From the NCBI GenBank assembly GCA_934089275.1, contig CAKOJJ010000013.1, positions 1 to 38,662 of the forward strand: a stretch of DNA of 38,662 nt. Reading direction: 5' to 3'. The DNA is from an uncultured Bacilli bacterium (GTDB lineage Bacteria > Bacillota_I > Bacilli_A > RF39 > UBA660). Each line of letters opens with the position of its first letter. Position 1 is the stretch's first letter. The position numbers and the translations under genes are program-made. Under the pieces are notes generated by a model. The model saw only the letters and a list, made by a program, of their open reading frames with translations. It searched no databases and was not told where the DNA came from. Shown piece by piece: positions 1-8,375 of this stretch.

Positions 1-241
1 CAGAAAATATACTTTCTCCATCAATTAATACTCGATTAATAATTTGTTCTTTTTGATTAGGAGAATAATAATTATTTTTATTTGTTCTTAAAACTTCATA
101 TCCATGTTTATCTATTACTTTTACAAGATATTTAATAACATTATCTCTTACATCATATTTTTTTGATAATGTCTCTATTGATATTCCTTCTTTTTTATTA
201 TTATAAATATTTATTTTATCCTCGTATCTTAATTTTGACAT
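1..241 (-). CDS. IS3-family transposase OrfA, partial (N-terminal 80 residues)
   Basis: Reading leftward from ATG at 241 the frame is open to the window edge and encodes about 80 residues beginning MSKLRYEDKINIY. It contains a repeated helix-turn-helix arrangement: a first segment around ISIETLSKKYDV and a second near QIINRVLIDGES. This is the pattern of IS150-like OrfA proteins, which bind the element ends and are fused to the OrfB integrase by a frameshift. The ribosome site is GAGG seven bases upstream of the ATG, and it lies in the 3' arm of a hairpin (see the regulatory entry at 249-275). The frame is truncated by the window, so whether the element is intact cannot be judged. Confidence 0.7.
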   Translation of the reverse strand, partial: MSKLRYEDKINIYNNKKEGISIETLSKKYDVRDNVIKYLVKVIDKHGYEVLRTNKNNYYSPNQKEQIINRVLIDGESIFS

Positions 242-248
242 ATAAAAA

Positions 249-275
249 CCTCGTTTCCATGTCCAAGAAACGGGG
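249..275 (-). promoter_or_regulatory. Hairpin over the transposase ribosome site and behind ffh
   Basis: In minus-strand RNA the arm CCCCGUUUC (275-267) pairs with GAAACGAGG (257-249) with one mismatch, leaving a 9-nt loop. The GAGG of the OrfA ribosome site is inside the 3' arm, and five U residues follow. The structure could terminate ffh transcription or hide the transposase ribosome site on read-through RNA, as known for some other insertion sequences. Only the pairing is seen; the role is inferred. Confidence 0.45.
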
Positions 276-281
276 TTCATA

Positions 282-1589
282 TCAAAAAGGTAGTTTCATA
301 TTTCCATTACTCATTTGTTTCATCATTGTTTTCATGTTTTCAAATTGTTTTAAAAGTCTATTAATCTCTTCAACACTTCTTCCACATCCTTTTGAAATAC
401 GCAACTTTCTAGAATTTTTTATAACTTCTGGATGTTTTCTTTCATATGGAGTCATTGAAAGAATTATTGCTTCTACATGAGCCATATCTTTTGGATCAAT
501 ATTTATATTATTAAGTCCCATTTTTCTAGCTCCTGGCATCATTTTAAGCAAATTTTCTAAAGGGCCTAGTTTTCTAATTTGTTTCATGTTTGTTAAAAAG
601 TCTTCTAAAGTATAATCACCTTTTTTCATCTTTTTAGCTAAATCATTTGCTTCATCTTCTGAAACTACGTTTTCAACTTTTTCAGCTATTGAAAGAATAT
701 CACCCATATCTAAAATTCTTTCAGCCATTCTTTCTGGATAAAATTCACTTAATCCATCAAGTTTTTCAGAATCTCCTATAAACTTAATTGGAATATTTGT
801 TAAATGTCTTACAGATAAAGCAACTCCACCTTTTGTATTTCCATCCATTTTAGTTAAAATTGCACCAGTTAAATTAAGTTTATCATTAAAACCATTAATA
901 ACATTTATTGCATCTTGTCCCATCATTGCATCAATTACTAAAAGAATTTCATCTGGTTTAAACTCATTTTCAACAGTTTTAAGTTCGTCCATTAAGGATT
1001 CATCTATATGAAGTCTACCAGCTGTATCGATAATTATAAAATCATGATTATTTTCTTTTGCATAAAGAAGTGCATCACTTACTATTTCTTTTACTGGTTT
1101 TGTTCCCTCTTCAAAAACCGGAATATTTAATTGTTTACCAATTTCTTTTAATTGATCAATTGCTGCTGGTCTATAAATATCACATGCAACTAATAAAGGA
1201 TTCTTTTTATTTTTCTTTCTAACTAAAGCGGCAATTTTACCTGAAGTTGTAGTTTTACCACTACCTTGAAGACCAACCATCATTACTATTGTTGGTTTTT
1301 TATTAACTTCAAGAGGAACATAATCTCCTCCAAGTAAAGAAACTAATTCATCTTTGACAACCTTAATAAAAACTTCTTCTGGTTTTAAAGATTTAGAAAC
1401 CTCCATACCTAAAGCTTTATCTTTAACACTTTTAGTAAATTCCTTAACAACTTCATAGTTAACGTCAGCTTCTAAAAGAGCTGTTCTAATTTCTCTTATT
1501 GCATCTCCGATATTAGCTTCAGTAATTTTTCCCATGCCTTTAATATTTTTTATGGCATTGCTTAATCTATCTCCCATGTATTCAAACAT
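282..1589 (-). CDS. ffh: Signal recognition particle protein Ffh (SRP54 GTPase)
   Basis: Ffh binds SRP RNA and signal sequences of nascent membrane and secreted proteins and delivers ribosomes to FtsY. The 435-residue protein has the N-terminal helical bundle (1-100), the G-domain P-loop GLQGSGKTTT (106-114), DTAGR (188-192) and TKMDG (246-250), then the methionine-rich M domain from about 300 with GPLENLLKMMPG. The C terminus KLPF resembles natural Ffh ends, so the protein looks complete although an IS end begins 2 bases after the stop. The start follows a clear AAGGAGATGAG ribosome site. Upstream genes on the same strand (CAP-like protein, dnaE) are separated by under 50 bases and may be cotranscribed. 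Identity is secure. Confidence 0.97.
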   Translation of the reverse strand: MFEYMGDRLSNAIKNIKGMGKITEANIGDAIREIRTALLEADVNYEVVKEFTKSVKDKALGMEVSKSLKPEEVFIKVVKDELVSLLGGDYVPLEVNKKPTIVMMVGLQGSGKTTTSGKIAALVRKKNKKNPLLVACDIYRPAAIDQLKEIGKQLNIPVFEEGTKPVKEIVSDALLYAKENNHDFIIIDTAGRLHIDESLMDELKTVENEFKPDEILLVIDAMMGQDAINVINGFNDKLNLTGAILTKMDGNTKGGVALSVRHLTNIPIKFIGDSEKLDGLSEFYPERMAERILDMGDILSIAEKVENVVSEDEANDLAKKMKKGDYTLEDFLTNMKQIRKLGPLENLLKMMPGARKMGLNNINIDPKDMAHVEAIILSMTPYERKHPEVIKNSRKLRISKGCGRSVEEINRLLKQFENMKTMMKQMSNGNMKLPF

Positions 1590-1636
1590 AAACTCATCTC
1601 CTTGTAGTCAAATAATATAATTTATTTTATCATATC

Positions 1637-2317
1637 TTATTCATAAATAATAATAAAGTAATATTTGTTATCAACTTTATTTATATTGATACCAACATAA
1701 TTTAAATATTTATTTGTACCAACATCGGTATTCTTTAAAGTTTCATTCGCGATAACTTTATAACCCGAATTACTGCTCAAAATATTGCTTTGATATCCAT
1801 AATAGTTATAACCATATAAATAACTTTTTAATCCATCATCATGAATAGTTTCCCATTTAATAGAAGCATCAATTGCTAAATCTCTTATATCCTTTTTTAA
1901 GCTAACAGCATTTAAACCATTATTTTTTCTTGTATCATTAATAATGTTAAAGATATTTAAACACCATTCATCAAGTTCACTTGGATCAACTATACTTACA
2001 TTTGTTGTAGTTGTAGTCGTTGTTGTAGTTCTCTTAGTTGTCGTTGTTCGATTTTGATTTTTTGTTGTTGTAGTAACTTTTGTAGTATTTGTTTTTGTTG
2101 TAGTTGCTTCTGTAATTATTTTTGTTGTTGGCTCAGTTGTTATTTCAGTTGTTGATTCTTTCGTGGTAGTACTTTCTTGTATTGTTGTTTTATCATGCTT
2201 TGGAACTTTATTTTCTTCCTTAATATTAAAGTAAGTTATAACTACAAAAGAAAGAAGTAATACAACTATAAAGATAATTAAAGTTACTAACATTATTATT
2301 TTTTCTTTATCTCTCAC
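1637..2317 (-). CDS. Membrane-anchored Thr-rich protein with degenerate CAP/SCP-like domain
   Basis: The 226-residue protein has an N-terminal transmembrane anchor (about residues 8-30), a long Thr/Lys-rich linker (about 40-110) and a C-terminal domain. That domain begins CLNIFNIINDTRKNNGLNAV and ends NYVGININKVDNKYYFIIIY, the usual opening and closing strands of CAP/SCP (PF00188) extracellular domains. The conserved His and Glu residues of typical CAP proteins are not apparent, so enzymatic or metal-dependent function is doubtful. The start is GTG at 2317, eight bases after AGGTGAG. It lies 23 bases after dnaE and 47 before ffh on the same strand. The linker is one of three similar ones in the window and could be glycosylated or cross the wall. 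The CAP assignment is fairly confident; the role is unknown. Confidence 0.7.
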   Translation of the reverse strand: MRDKEKIIMLVTLIIFIVVLLLSFVVITYFNIKEENKVPKHDKTTIQESTTTKESTTEITTEPTTKIITEATTTKTNTTKVTTTTKNQNRTTTTKRTTTTTTTTTNVSIVDPSELDEWCLNIFNIINDTRKNNGLNAVSLKKDIRDLAIDASIKWETIHDDGLKSYLYGYNYYGYQSNILSSNSGYKVIANETLKNTDVGTNKYLNYVGININKVDNKYYFIIIYE

Positions 2318-2340
2318 GTTCTCACCTAAACCTTATTATA

Positions 2341-5196
2341 CTAAATTTTGCCTATATTAGATACAACTATTTGATATTTATCCATTCTTTTTTCGACTCT
2401 TCCACGTACTTTAACCAAAGAACCAACTGACACATCTTTTAATCCTGGAAAAGCTTCTTTAAATACAGTAAATTCTGAAGTTCCTGTTTCATCACTTGCT
2501 TCCAAAAATGCCATATCATCACCATTTTTAGTTTTTATTTTTTTAATTTTTTCAACTAAAACTACAGTATCAATAACCTTATCAAAGTTTGCTTTAATAT
2601 TAGCTTGTTTAAATGAATCTACATATTTACTAGCAGGATGATTAGTAACATAAAAACCATAAAGAGAAAGTTCCATGTTCATAAGTTCTCCATCATCATA
2701 CTCATCTACTTCATTCATAACAGGCTCACTTACTAAAGAAGAATCCAAATCACGGATTAATTCAGCATAAGTTATACTAGAATTTAAATTAGTTATTAAA
2801 GTTTTTCTATTAATACCTAAATCATCAAAAACACCAGCTTTTATCAAAATTTCAACTATATTTTGATTTACTGTTTTTTTATAACATCTTGCAAGAAAAT
2901 CATTAAAGCTTTTAAACTCACCATTTTCTCTTTCTTTAATTATTCCATCTGTTACTTGAGAAGAGATTCCTTTTATACTTCTAAATGGAAGTAATATGGT
3001 ATTATTTTCACACTCATATAGATATCCTGATTTATTGATACTAGGTTTAATTATTTTTATATCATTTCCTTTAGCTTCTGTTATATACTCTTTTGTTTTT
3101 TCTTCTCCACCAATATTAGTATTAAGTAAACTTGCATAGAATTCACATTTATAATTTACTTTTAAATAAGCCATTTCATAAGCTAAAAGTGCATAAGCAA
3201 CCGAATGTGATTTATTAAATCCAAATGATGCAAATTTTTCAATAAACTTAAATACTTCTTCTGCACATTCTTTAGAATATCCATTTTTTATTGATTCTTC
3301 AATGAATATTTTCCTTTCACTTTCCATTACTTCTACTTTTTTCTTGCTTATCGCTCTTCGTACAATATCAGCATGAGCGTAACTGTAATTTCCCATTGTT
3401 CTCAGAATTTCCATTATTTGCTCTTGATATACAATTATTCCATAAGTTTCATCCAAAATACTCTTTAAAGACTCATCAAAAGTAGAATATTTCAAATGTT
3501 TATTCTTACGATCACACAAAACATCAATATTTTCCATTGGTCCTGGTCTATATACTGCTAAAGCTAAAACCAAATCTTCAAATTTATCAGGTCTAAATTT
3601 CTTTAAAAAACTTTTCATTCCAAAAGATTCGAATTGAAATATTCCTAAAGTATGAGCTTCTTTAAAAAGAATATAGACTTTTTCATCATTCAAAGGAATT
3701 GCCATTAAATTAAAGTTATCATCAATTTTTCTAATTGTATTTTTAATAATGGTTAAATTTTTAAGAGCTAAAAAGTCCATTTTTAAAAGGCCAAGACTTT
3801 CAAGTTCATTCATTGTATATCCTGTTAAAGTTAAATCACTTTTTTTAACTACTGGAATAACATCAGTTAATTTTACACTAGAAATAACTACTCCAGCAGC
3901 ATGCATACTTTCATTTTTCTTTAATCCTTCAATAACACAGGCTTCTTTATAAACTTTTTTTAGTAACGAATTTCTATTTATAACTTCTAAAACATTTTTA
4001 TTTAAATTGTCTTTTAAAGTTTTTTTACTATCAACAAATTGAAGCAACGATTGAATTAAATTTTCTTTAACATTGTTAATCTTACCAACTGTTCTAATTG
4101 CTTCACGTGCTTGAAAAGTTCCATATGTAATTATTCTTGCAACATACTCACTTCCATATTTTTCTTTTACATAGTTAAATACTTCATCTACTCTTTCATA
4201 CTCAAAATCGATATCAATATCAGGCATAGTTATTCTTTCTGGATTTAAAAATCTTTCAAATAATAAATTGTATTTTAAAGGATCAATTTCTGTTATACCA
4301 AGAGAATATGAAACTAAGGAAGAAACCGCGCTTCCTCTTCCTGGACCAATTAGAATACCATTTTTCTTAGCATATCTAACATAATCGAAAACGATTAAAA
4401 AATAATTTGAAAATCCCATTTTATTAATTACATCTAATTCATACAAAAGTCTTTCTTTATATTTTAAAGGTACATCATTATTAAGTCTTTTGTTTAATCC
4501 TTTAATTGCTAAATTTTTTAAATATTCTTGACTGTTTTCAACATATACTGGAATATATGATCCGGCATCAGGAAACTCAATATCAATTAAATCTGTAAAT
4601 TTAGAAGTATCATATTCTTTTATCTCTAAAACAGAATTTTTATAATCTTTCAACTTGCTTTCACCCAAAGAAACATTCTTATCTATCATATCTAAATAAT
4701 TAATATATTTTGAGCTTTCCTCATTTAAAGCTAAAGTTTCATTTACATATATAACATCTTCGCTTATGGATAATTCCTTTGTTCTTTCTTCTTCTGTTTT
4801 AAATGATAAAAACACTTTAGAAAATATACTTTTCATATTTTCATACATTTCTAAATTTTCATAATTTATTACACATATAATATCTTCAGAATAACTTTTA
4901 AGAGTTTTAAAACTTTTCTCCTCTAAACTAGAAAATTTAAATAAATTAGTAAGTCCATGATAATTAACTGGGTATAAATATACCTCTTTATCTTCAATTA
5001 TAATATCTAAACCAATTACTGGTTTTATACTATTCTTTTTACACATTTCATAAAATATATGAGAAGAATTTAGATTATCATCAAGAATTCCAATTACATT
5101 TAATCCATTATTTTTAGCATACAAAATATAGTCTTCAATTTTAATAAGACTTTTTAGAATACTAAAATCAGTTTTAACACCTAATGGATAAAACAT
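2341..5196 (-). CDS. dnaE: DNA polymerase III alpha subunit, DnaE type
   Basis: This is a replicative-type C-family polymerase. Features in order: an N-terminal PHP domain; palm with GPGRGSAVSSLVSY and the catalytic aspartate motif PDIDIDF near residue 325; polymerase thumb and fingers, including AVYRPGPM and SFGFNKSHSVAYALLAY; the helix-hairpin-helix region; and a C-terminal OB fold ending at about 951 residues. It is shorter than B. subtilis DnaE (about 1115). The PHP domain opens GVKTDFS where active versions carry HxH, so it is probably not a proofreading nuclease. An upstream ATG at 5214 exists, but AGGTGAT lies directly before the ATG at 5196 and a TATAAT (5218-5213) overlaps the upstream ATG, so 5196 is preferred. 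PolC, if present, lies elsewhere. Confidence 0.93.
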   Translation of the reverse strand: MFYPLGVKTDFSILKSLIKIEDYILYAKNNGLNVIGILDDNLNSSHIFYEMCKKNSIKPVIGLDIIIEDKEVYLYPVNYHGLTNLFKFSSLEEKSFKTLKSYSEDIICVINYENLEMYENMKSIFSKVFLSFKTEEERTKELSISEDVIYVNETLALNEESSKYINYLDMIDKNVSLGESKLKDYKNSVLEIKEYDTSKFTDLIDIEFPDAGSYIPVYVENSQEYLKNLAIKGLNKRLNNDVPLKYKERLLYELDVINKMGFSNYFLIVFDYVRYAKKNGILIGPGRGSAVSSLVSYSLGITEIDPLKYNLLFERFLNPERITMPDIDIDFEYERVDEVFNYVKEKYGSEYVARIITYGTFQAREAIRTVGKINNVKENLIQSLLQFVDSKKTLKDNLNKNVLEVINRNSLLKKVYKEACVIEGLKKNESMHAAGVVISSVKLTDVIPVVKKSDLTLTGYTMNELESLGLLKMDFLALKNLTIIKNTIRKIDDNFNLMAIPLNDEKVYILFKEAHTLGIFQFESFGMKSFLKKFRPDKFEDLVLALAVYRPGPMENIDVLCDRKNKHLKYSTFDESLKSILDETYGIIVYQEQIMEILRTMGNYSYAHADIVRRAISKKKVEVMESERKIFIEESIKNGYSKECAEEVFKFIEKFASFGFNKSHSVAYALLAYEMAYLKVNYKCEFYASLLNTNIGGEEKTKEYITEAKGNDIKIIKPSINKSGYLYECENNTILLPFRSIKGISSQVTDGIIKERENGEFKSFNDFLARCYKKTVNQNIVEILIKAGVFDDLGINRKTLITNLNSSITYAELIRDLDSSLVSEPVMNEVDEYDDGELMNMELSLYGFYVTNHPASKYVDSFKQANIKANFDKVIDTVVLVEKIKKIKTKNGDDMAFLEASDETGTSEFTVFKEAFPGLKDVSVGSLVKVRGRVEKRMDKYQIVVSNIGKI

Positions 5197-5212
5197 ATCA
5201 TCACCTATTTCC

Positions 5213-5218
5213 ATTATA
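5213..5218 (-). promoter_or_regulatory. Candidate -10 element for dnaE
   Basis: A perfect TATAAT on the minus strand lies 17 bases before the preferred dnaE start. No good -35 is seen, and transcription from here would leave a very short leader starting at the ribosome site, so this is tentative. Confidence 0.35.
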
Positions 5219-5259
5219 CACCATTACTTACCTAAACAAAATTAAAAACGTAAAAATTA

Positions 5260-5288
5260 TTGACTTATCTAAATTATCTTGATATAAT
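5260..5288 (+). promoter_or_regulatory. Sigma-A promoter of rpmB
   Basis: TTGACT (5260-5265) and TATAAT (5283-5288) are separated by 17 bases, an almost ideal housekeeping promoter. The expected start site is near 5295, giving a leader of about 24 bases that carries AAAGGAGGG before the rpmB ATG. Confidence 0.85.
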
Positions 5289-5318
5289 CTTAAAGAATTC
5301 TTTAAAGGAGGGAAAACT

Positions 5319-5489
5319 ATGGCAAAGAAATTAACTGGTAGAAAACCTTTATTTGGAAATACTAGATCACATGCATTAAATCATTCTAGAAGAAAACAAA
5401 ATTTAAATACACAAACAAAGAAAATTGATGGTGTTAAAGTTACTTTATCAACTCGTGAATGGAAAACATTAAATAAGGATGCAGCTTAA
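5319..5489 (+). CDS. rpmB: 50S ribosomal protein L28
   Basis: A 56-residue basic protein beginning MAKKLTGRKPLFGN and including the L28 signature run SHALNHSRRKQN followed by VKVTLSTREWKTL. L28 is a component of the large ribosomal subunit. Its length is within the usual 60-residue range of Bacillota L28, and no zinc cysteines are present. It is a single-gene unit: its own strong promoter lies at 5260-5288, an AAAGGAGGG ribosome site is 5 bases before the ATG, and a bidirectional terminator follows 28 bases after the stop. It is divergent from dnaE and convergent with the arylsulfotransferase-like gene. Confidence 0.95.
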   Translation: MAKKLTGRKPLFGNTRSHALNHSRRKQNLNTQTKKIDGVKVTLSTREWKTLNKDAA

Positions 5490-5516
5490 TCGCTGTTTTT
5501 TATTTATAAGCAATTT

Positions 5517-5547
5517 AAAAGTATATAGCTAAAAACTATATACTTTT
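5517..5547. terminator. Bidirectional terminator between rpmB and the arylsulfotransferase-like gene
   Basis: Arms 5517-5528 and 5536-5547 pair perfectly over 12 bases around a 7-base loop. T runs follow on the plus strand and A runs precede it, so it can terminate both convergent units. The TAG stop of the minus-strand gene (5529-5531) is in the loop, so the last codons of that gene form part of the hairpin. Confidence 0.85.
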
Positions 5548-7424
5548 TTTGTATCATAAAGTTCATCATTAATAGAAATAAATACTCGATATCTATCACT
5601 TGTTAAATCAATATTAAATACTTTATTGATATCTTTATCTTCTTTATTTTTATAAACAAAAGAATATACTTTACCTCTTCTATTTAAGAAATAAAATTTA
5701 ACTTCATCATGCTCATTTATTTTATAATTTGTTGAAAAAGTATGTTTTGTAAACTCAAACGAATTAATCCATTCCATTGTAGAATCAACATCTATTTCCT
5801 TTATTGATAAAACATCTAAATCAGATTTTTCCACAGTATCAATAATATTAAATTGCTTCAAATCAACATTTTTAGTTTTTTCAGTATAGAGGTTATGTTT
5901 AAATGCACGATACTTACCTTCTTCAGTAGTAGCTTTAAATACAACTTTATCATTTTCATCTAATTCAACTATTAAACTATAAATATTATCAACATTTTTT
6001 TCTACTTCTACTAAACTATTATCACTTTTTTCTCTAAAATCATCTTTTAAAACATAACCACAGTCAATAAATTTATGATTATTTTCTAAAACATTAAATA
6101 ATCCGTATTTTATAGAAAAATATTTTTTGTCAAAATCATTCTTCCAAACAAGACTAGCAACATTATTTTTTATATCATAGATTTCCATTGCTGTATAAGC
6201 TGAATTATAATCGCCTACTTTATTGGATTTACCAGCAAAAGCCACTCCATAACGATCATATCCATTATTAAACAAAGCTAAATAACCATCTTTTGTAATA
6301 GTTGGAGTATGTTGACCCATTGGATATCTTCCTGATTTTACCTTAACCAAATATTCTTTCCATACATCAGAAGAAAATAAAGAATCTGCTCCTGTAAATA
6401 TATAATTAAGTTTTTTATTTTTATAGTCAAAATTAAACACTGTATTTATTTCCCTAAATGAAACAACTAGATTTCCACTTTCTTCATCATAATAAAATCC
6501 ATTACGTATGGCTTTTGGTCCCAGATATTCTTCAGGAAACTCAGGATCGATTTCTTTAATAACTTCATATATATCAAGACCATCTATAACTTTTCCATCA
6601 CTTGAATCCATTTCATAAATATATTGATGATTAAAATAAATTGCTTTATCTCCGCCAGCTAACATATAATTTCCGTTCTTTAAAATTTGCATTTCAAATC
6701 CATAACCATGCTCCAAGTTATAGTAGTTATATATTTTACCTAAATAATCCATTTCAACTAGACCCACAAAATTTTCACGAACTTGACCTTCAGAAGTACC
6801 AATTAAAAAGTGTCCATTTGGAAGCCATTCAACATCCATACGATTATCAACAGTTAAATAAAATCTTAATTTACCATCCTTATCCCAACCAGTAAAATAA
6901 GTTTTATATGAAGCAACAGTAAATATAATACCATTTTTATCGTTGATAACTTCATTCTTTTCAACATTCAAAGGATATTCTACATCTGCTTTTTCACATT
7001 TTATATAATATGTGTATTCACTTTCATTTAATTTCAAAGTAATTTTATTATTAAAATCATCATATAAGCCATATATTGGTATTACATGTTCTTGAGAACT
7101 TTCCATTTTAGTAAAATATTCATCATTAATATATACATCTATTGAACTTTTCTCTTTTGTTTGAAATATAATAATCGCTGATAAAGGACTTATGCCATAA
7201 GGATTTAATTCAACATAAGCATTTTCAATGGTATACTTTTTGCTTTTTCTAACTTTTTCTAAACGATTATTTACTTTTTCTTGAATACTGACTTGTTCTA
7301 TTGTTGAAGATAAAGTATCAACTTTAAAATAACCACTTAATCTTCTAGTTTCATTAAAACAATAAACTAAAACTACTCCTAAAGTAACTATGAGCAATAC
7401 AATAAGATTAATTAATTTTTTCAT
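5529..7424 (-). CDS. Membrane-anchored arylsulfotransferase-like beta-propeller protein, probably degenerate
   Basis: A 631-residue protein with an N-terminal membrane anchor (about 4-25), a beta-sandwich resembling the arylsulfotransferase N domain (about 60-120, with SPLSAIIIFQTKEKSSIDVYI) and a propeller-like repeat region (about 135-480) resembling bacterial arylsulfate sulfotransferases. Family proteins transfer sulfate between phenols through an active-site histidine. Here MGQHTP near residue 370 keeps one family histidine. The usual HHD-type motif reads GYGFEM and the usual RHQN-type motif reads REIN, so two expected histidines are absent. Catalysis is therefore doubtful. The start at 7424 is preferred over TTG at 7436 because GGGGGTAAAT directly precedes it. 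It lies 2 bases after the preceding gene, so cotranslation is likely. Confidence 0.65.
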   Translation of the reverse strand: MKKLINLIVLLIVTLGVVLVYCFNETRRLSGYFKVDTLSSTIEQVSIQEKVNNRLEKVRKSKKYTIENAYVELNPYGISPLSAIIIFQTKEKSSIDVYINDEYFTKMESSQEHVIPIYGLYDDFNNKITLKLNESEYTYYIKCEKADVEYPLNVEKNEVINDKNGIIFTVASYKTYFTGWDKDGKLRFYLTVDNRMDVEWLPNGHFLIGTSEGQVRENFVGLVEMDYLGKIYNYYNLEHGYGFEMQILKNGNYMLAGGDKAIYFNHQYIYEMDSSDGKVIDGLDIYEVIKEIDPEFPEEYLGPKAIRNGFYYDEESGNLVVSFREINTVFNFDYKNKKLNYIFTGADSLFSSDVWKEYLVKVKSGRYPMGQHTPTITKDGYLALFNNGYDRYGVAFAGKSNKVGDYNSAYTAMEIYDIKNNVASLVWKNDFDKKYFSIKYGLFNVLENNHKFIDCGYVLKDDFREKSDNSLVEVEKNVDNIYSLIVELDENDKVVFKATTEEGKYRAFKHNLYTEKTKNVDLKQFNIIDTVEKSDLDVLSIKEIDVDSTMEWINSFEFTKHTFSTNYKINEHDEVKFYFLNRRGKVYSFVYKNKEDKDINKVFNIDLTSDRYRVFISINDELYDTKKVYSF

Positions 7425-7426
7425 AT

Positions 7427-8305
7427 TTACCCCCAAATATTAAATGATACTTCATTAAAATATCTATATAATGGATTTAATATTGGATCAACTTCTTTAT
7501 CTTTTTCTATATTTGCATTCTCATAAACCCCAGATATCTCTAAAGAATTATAAATAGCATGAGTTGTTAAAGCACTTAAATAAAAACCTTCATCTGTAAG
7601 TTCTAAAAATAATGATGTGTCATTTATTAAAATATTGTATTGATAATAATTAATAACATTCATCTTTAATTTATCATTGATATTTAAAGAATAACCTTTG
7701 TTACCAAATGTTAAAGTTATATTATTTTTACCCTTAACTTCAATTTTTTTATCACTTATATTTACAACATAATCACCTAAATTTAAAGAATAACTAGAAA
7801 CACGTTTAATAAATCCTTCGATTTTAACATCAATTAATATCTCTTTAAAGTCCGTATTATATATTTGATTTATGATGCTTTGATCTAATTCATAAACAAT
7901 AGAATTTGTCTTATTTGTTTCATTAATTATTAGTTCTGGTTCCAAAGTTTTTAAACTTGCAATTGTATCAATTATTTTAGTCAAAATAGACATATCAAAA
8001 TCTAAAAAGCCATCTTCATTTTCAACAGTAAATATACCATCATCTAAAGAAAAATTATAATTAAACTCACTTGGATTGCTTTCTCCATGAGCCCCCTTGT
8101 AAAGTGCAGTAAGGTTTATTTTCCCAGTTTTATTAAAATTAATATTTATATTTCTTGCATAATCTCCAACTTTAACTATTTTTTCGTTTAAATCAGTAAT
8201 AACATAATCTCTCAATTTATTATCATCATTATAGATTGTATGAATACATACAACACTTATAAAAAGAGCAACTATTATAAAAAGAGTATTTTTTATTTTT
8301 CTCAT
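7427..8305 (-). CDS. Unrecognised membrane-anchored extracytoplasmic protein
   Basis: I do not recognise this 292-residue protein. It has an N-terminal hydrophobic anchor (about 7-25, including TLFIIVALFISVV) and a long segment rich in beta-strand-forming residues with alternating Asn, Ile and Leu. This resembles lipoprotein-like ligand-binding domains, but no motif supports a function. The start at 8305 is chosen because TAGGTGAT lies 5 bases upstream; the frame extends nine bases further to a GTG. Its stop is 2 bases from the next start, so it probably forms a unit with the arylsulfotransferase-like protein. A terminator lies upstream at 8348-8375, so this pair should have its own promoter. 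TATAAT-like sequences at about 8321-8340 are candidates. Confidence 0.6.
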   Translation of the reverse strand: MRKIKNTLFIIVALFISVVCIHTIYNDDNKLRDYVITDLNEKIVKVGDYARNININFNKTGKINLTALYKGAHGESNPSEFNYNFSLDDGIFTVENEDGFLDFDMSILTKIIDTIASLKTLEPELIINETNKTNSIVYELDQSIINQIYNTDFKEILIDVKIEGFIKRVSSYSLNLGDYVVNISDKKIEVKGKNNITLTFGNKGYSLNINDKLKMNVINYYQYNILINDTSLFLELTDEGFYLSALTTHAIYNSLEISGVYENANIEKDKEVDPILNPLYRYFNEVSFNIWG

Positions 8306-8347
8306 ATATATCACCTATTATATTAATATTATAACAACTAATAAATG

Positions 8348-8375
8348 AAAAAAAAAGTGTAACAAAGGTTACACT
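8348..8375 (-). terminator. Terminator overlapping the end of the 399-residue gene
   Basis: Arms 8356-8363 and 8368-8375 pair over 8 bases with a 4-base loop, followed on the minus strand by an uninterrupted run of T (8356-8348). The TAA stop of the upstream gene (8371-8369) is inside the 5' arm. Confidence 0.85.

Larger units (their letters stand above)
1..279 (-). mobile_element. IS3-family (IS150-like) element, upstream end only
   Basis: This is the promoter-proximal end of an insertion sequence that runs off the left edge. On the minus strand the probable terminus starts TGAACCCCGTTTC at 279, followed by a truncated OrfA frame. A TG...CA terminus and a helix-turn-helix OrfA are usual for IS3-family elements. 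The terminus lies 2 bases from the ffh stop codon (282-284). The other end and the target duplication are outside the window, so the exact boundary is uncertain by a few bases. Confidence 0.65.

Noticed and set aside
163..480. Plus-strand frame of 105 codons at the IS/ffh junction
   Set aside because: It runs antisense through the ffh 3' end and the IS end, has no ribosome site, and its protein is low-complexity Phe/Leu/Ile.
1976..2180. GTTGTTGTAGTT-type repeats considered as a CRISPR or tandem-repeat array
   Set aside because: They are in frame and encode the Thr-rich linker; there are no unique spacers or conserved repeat units.
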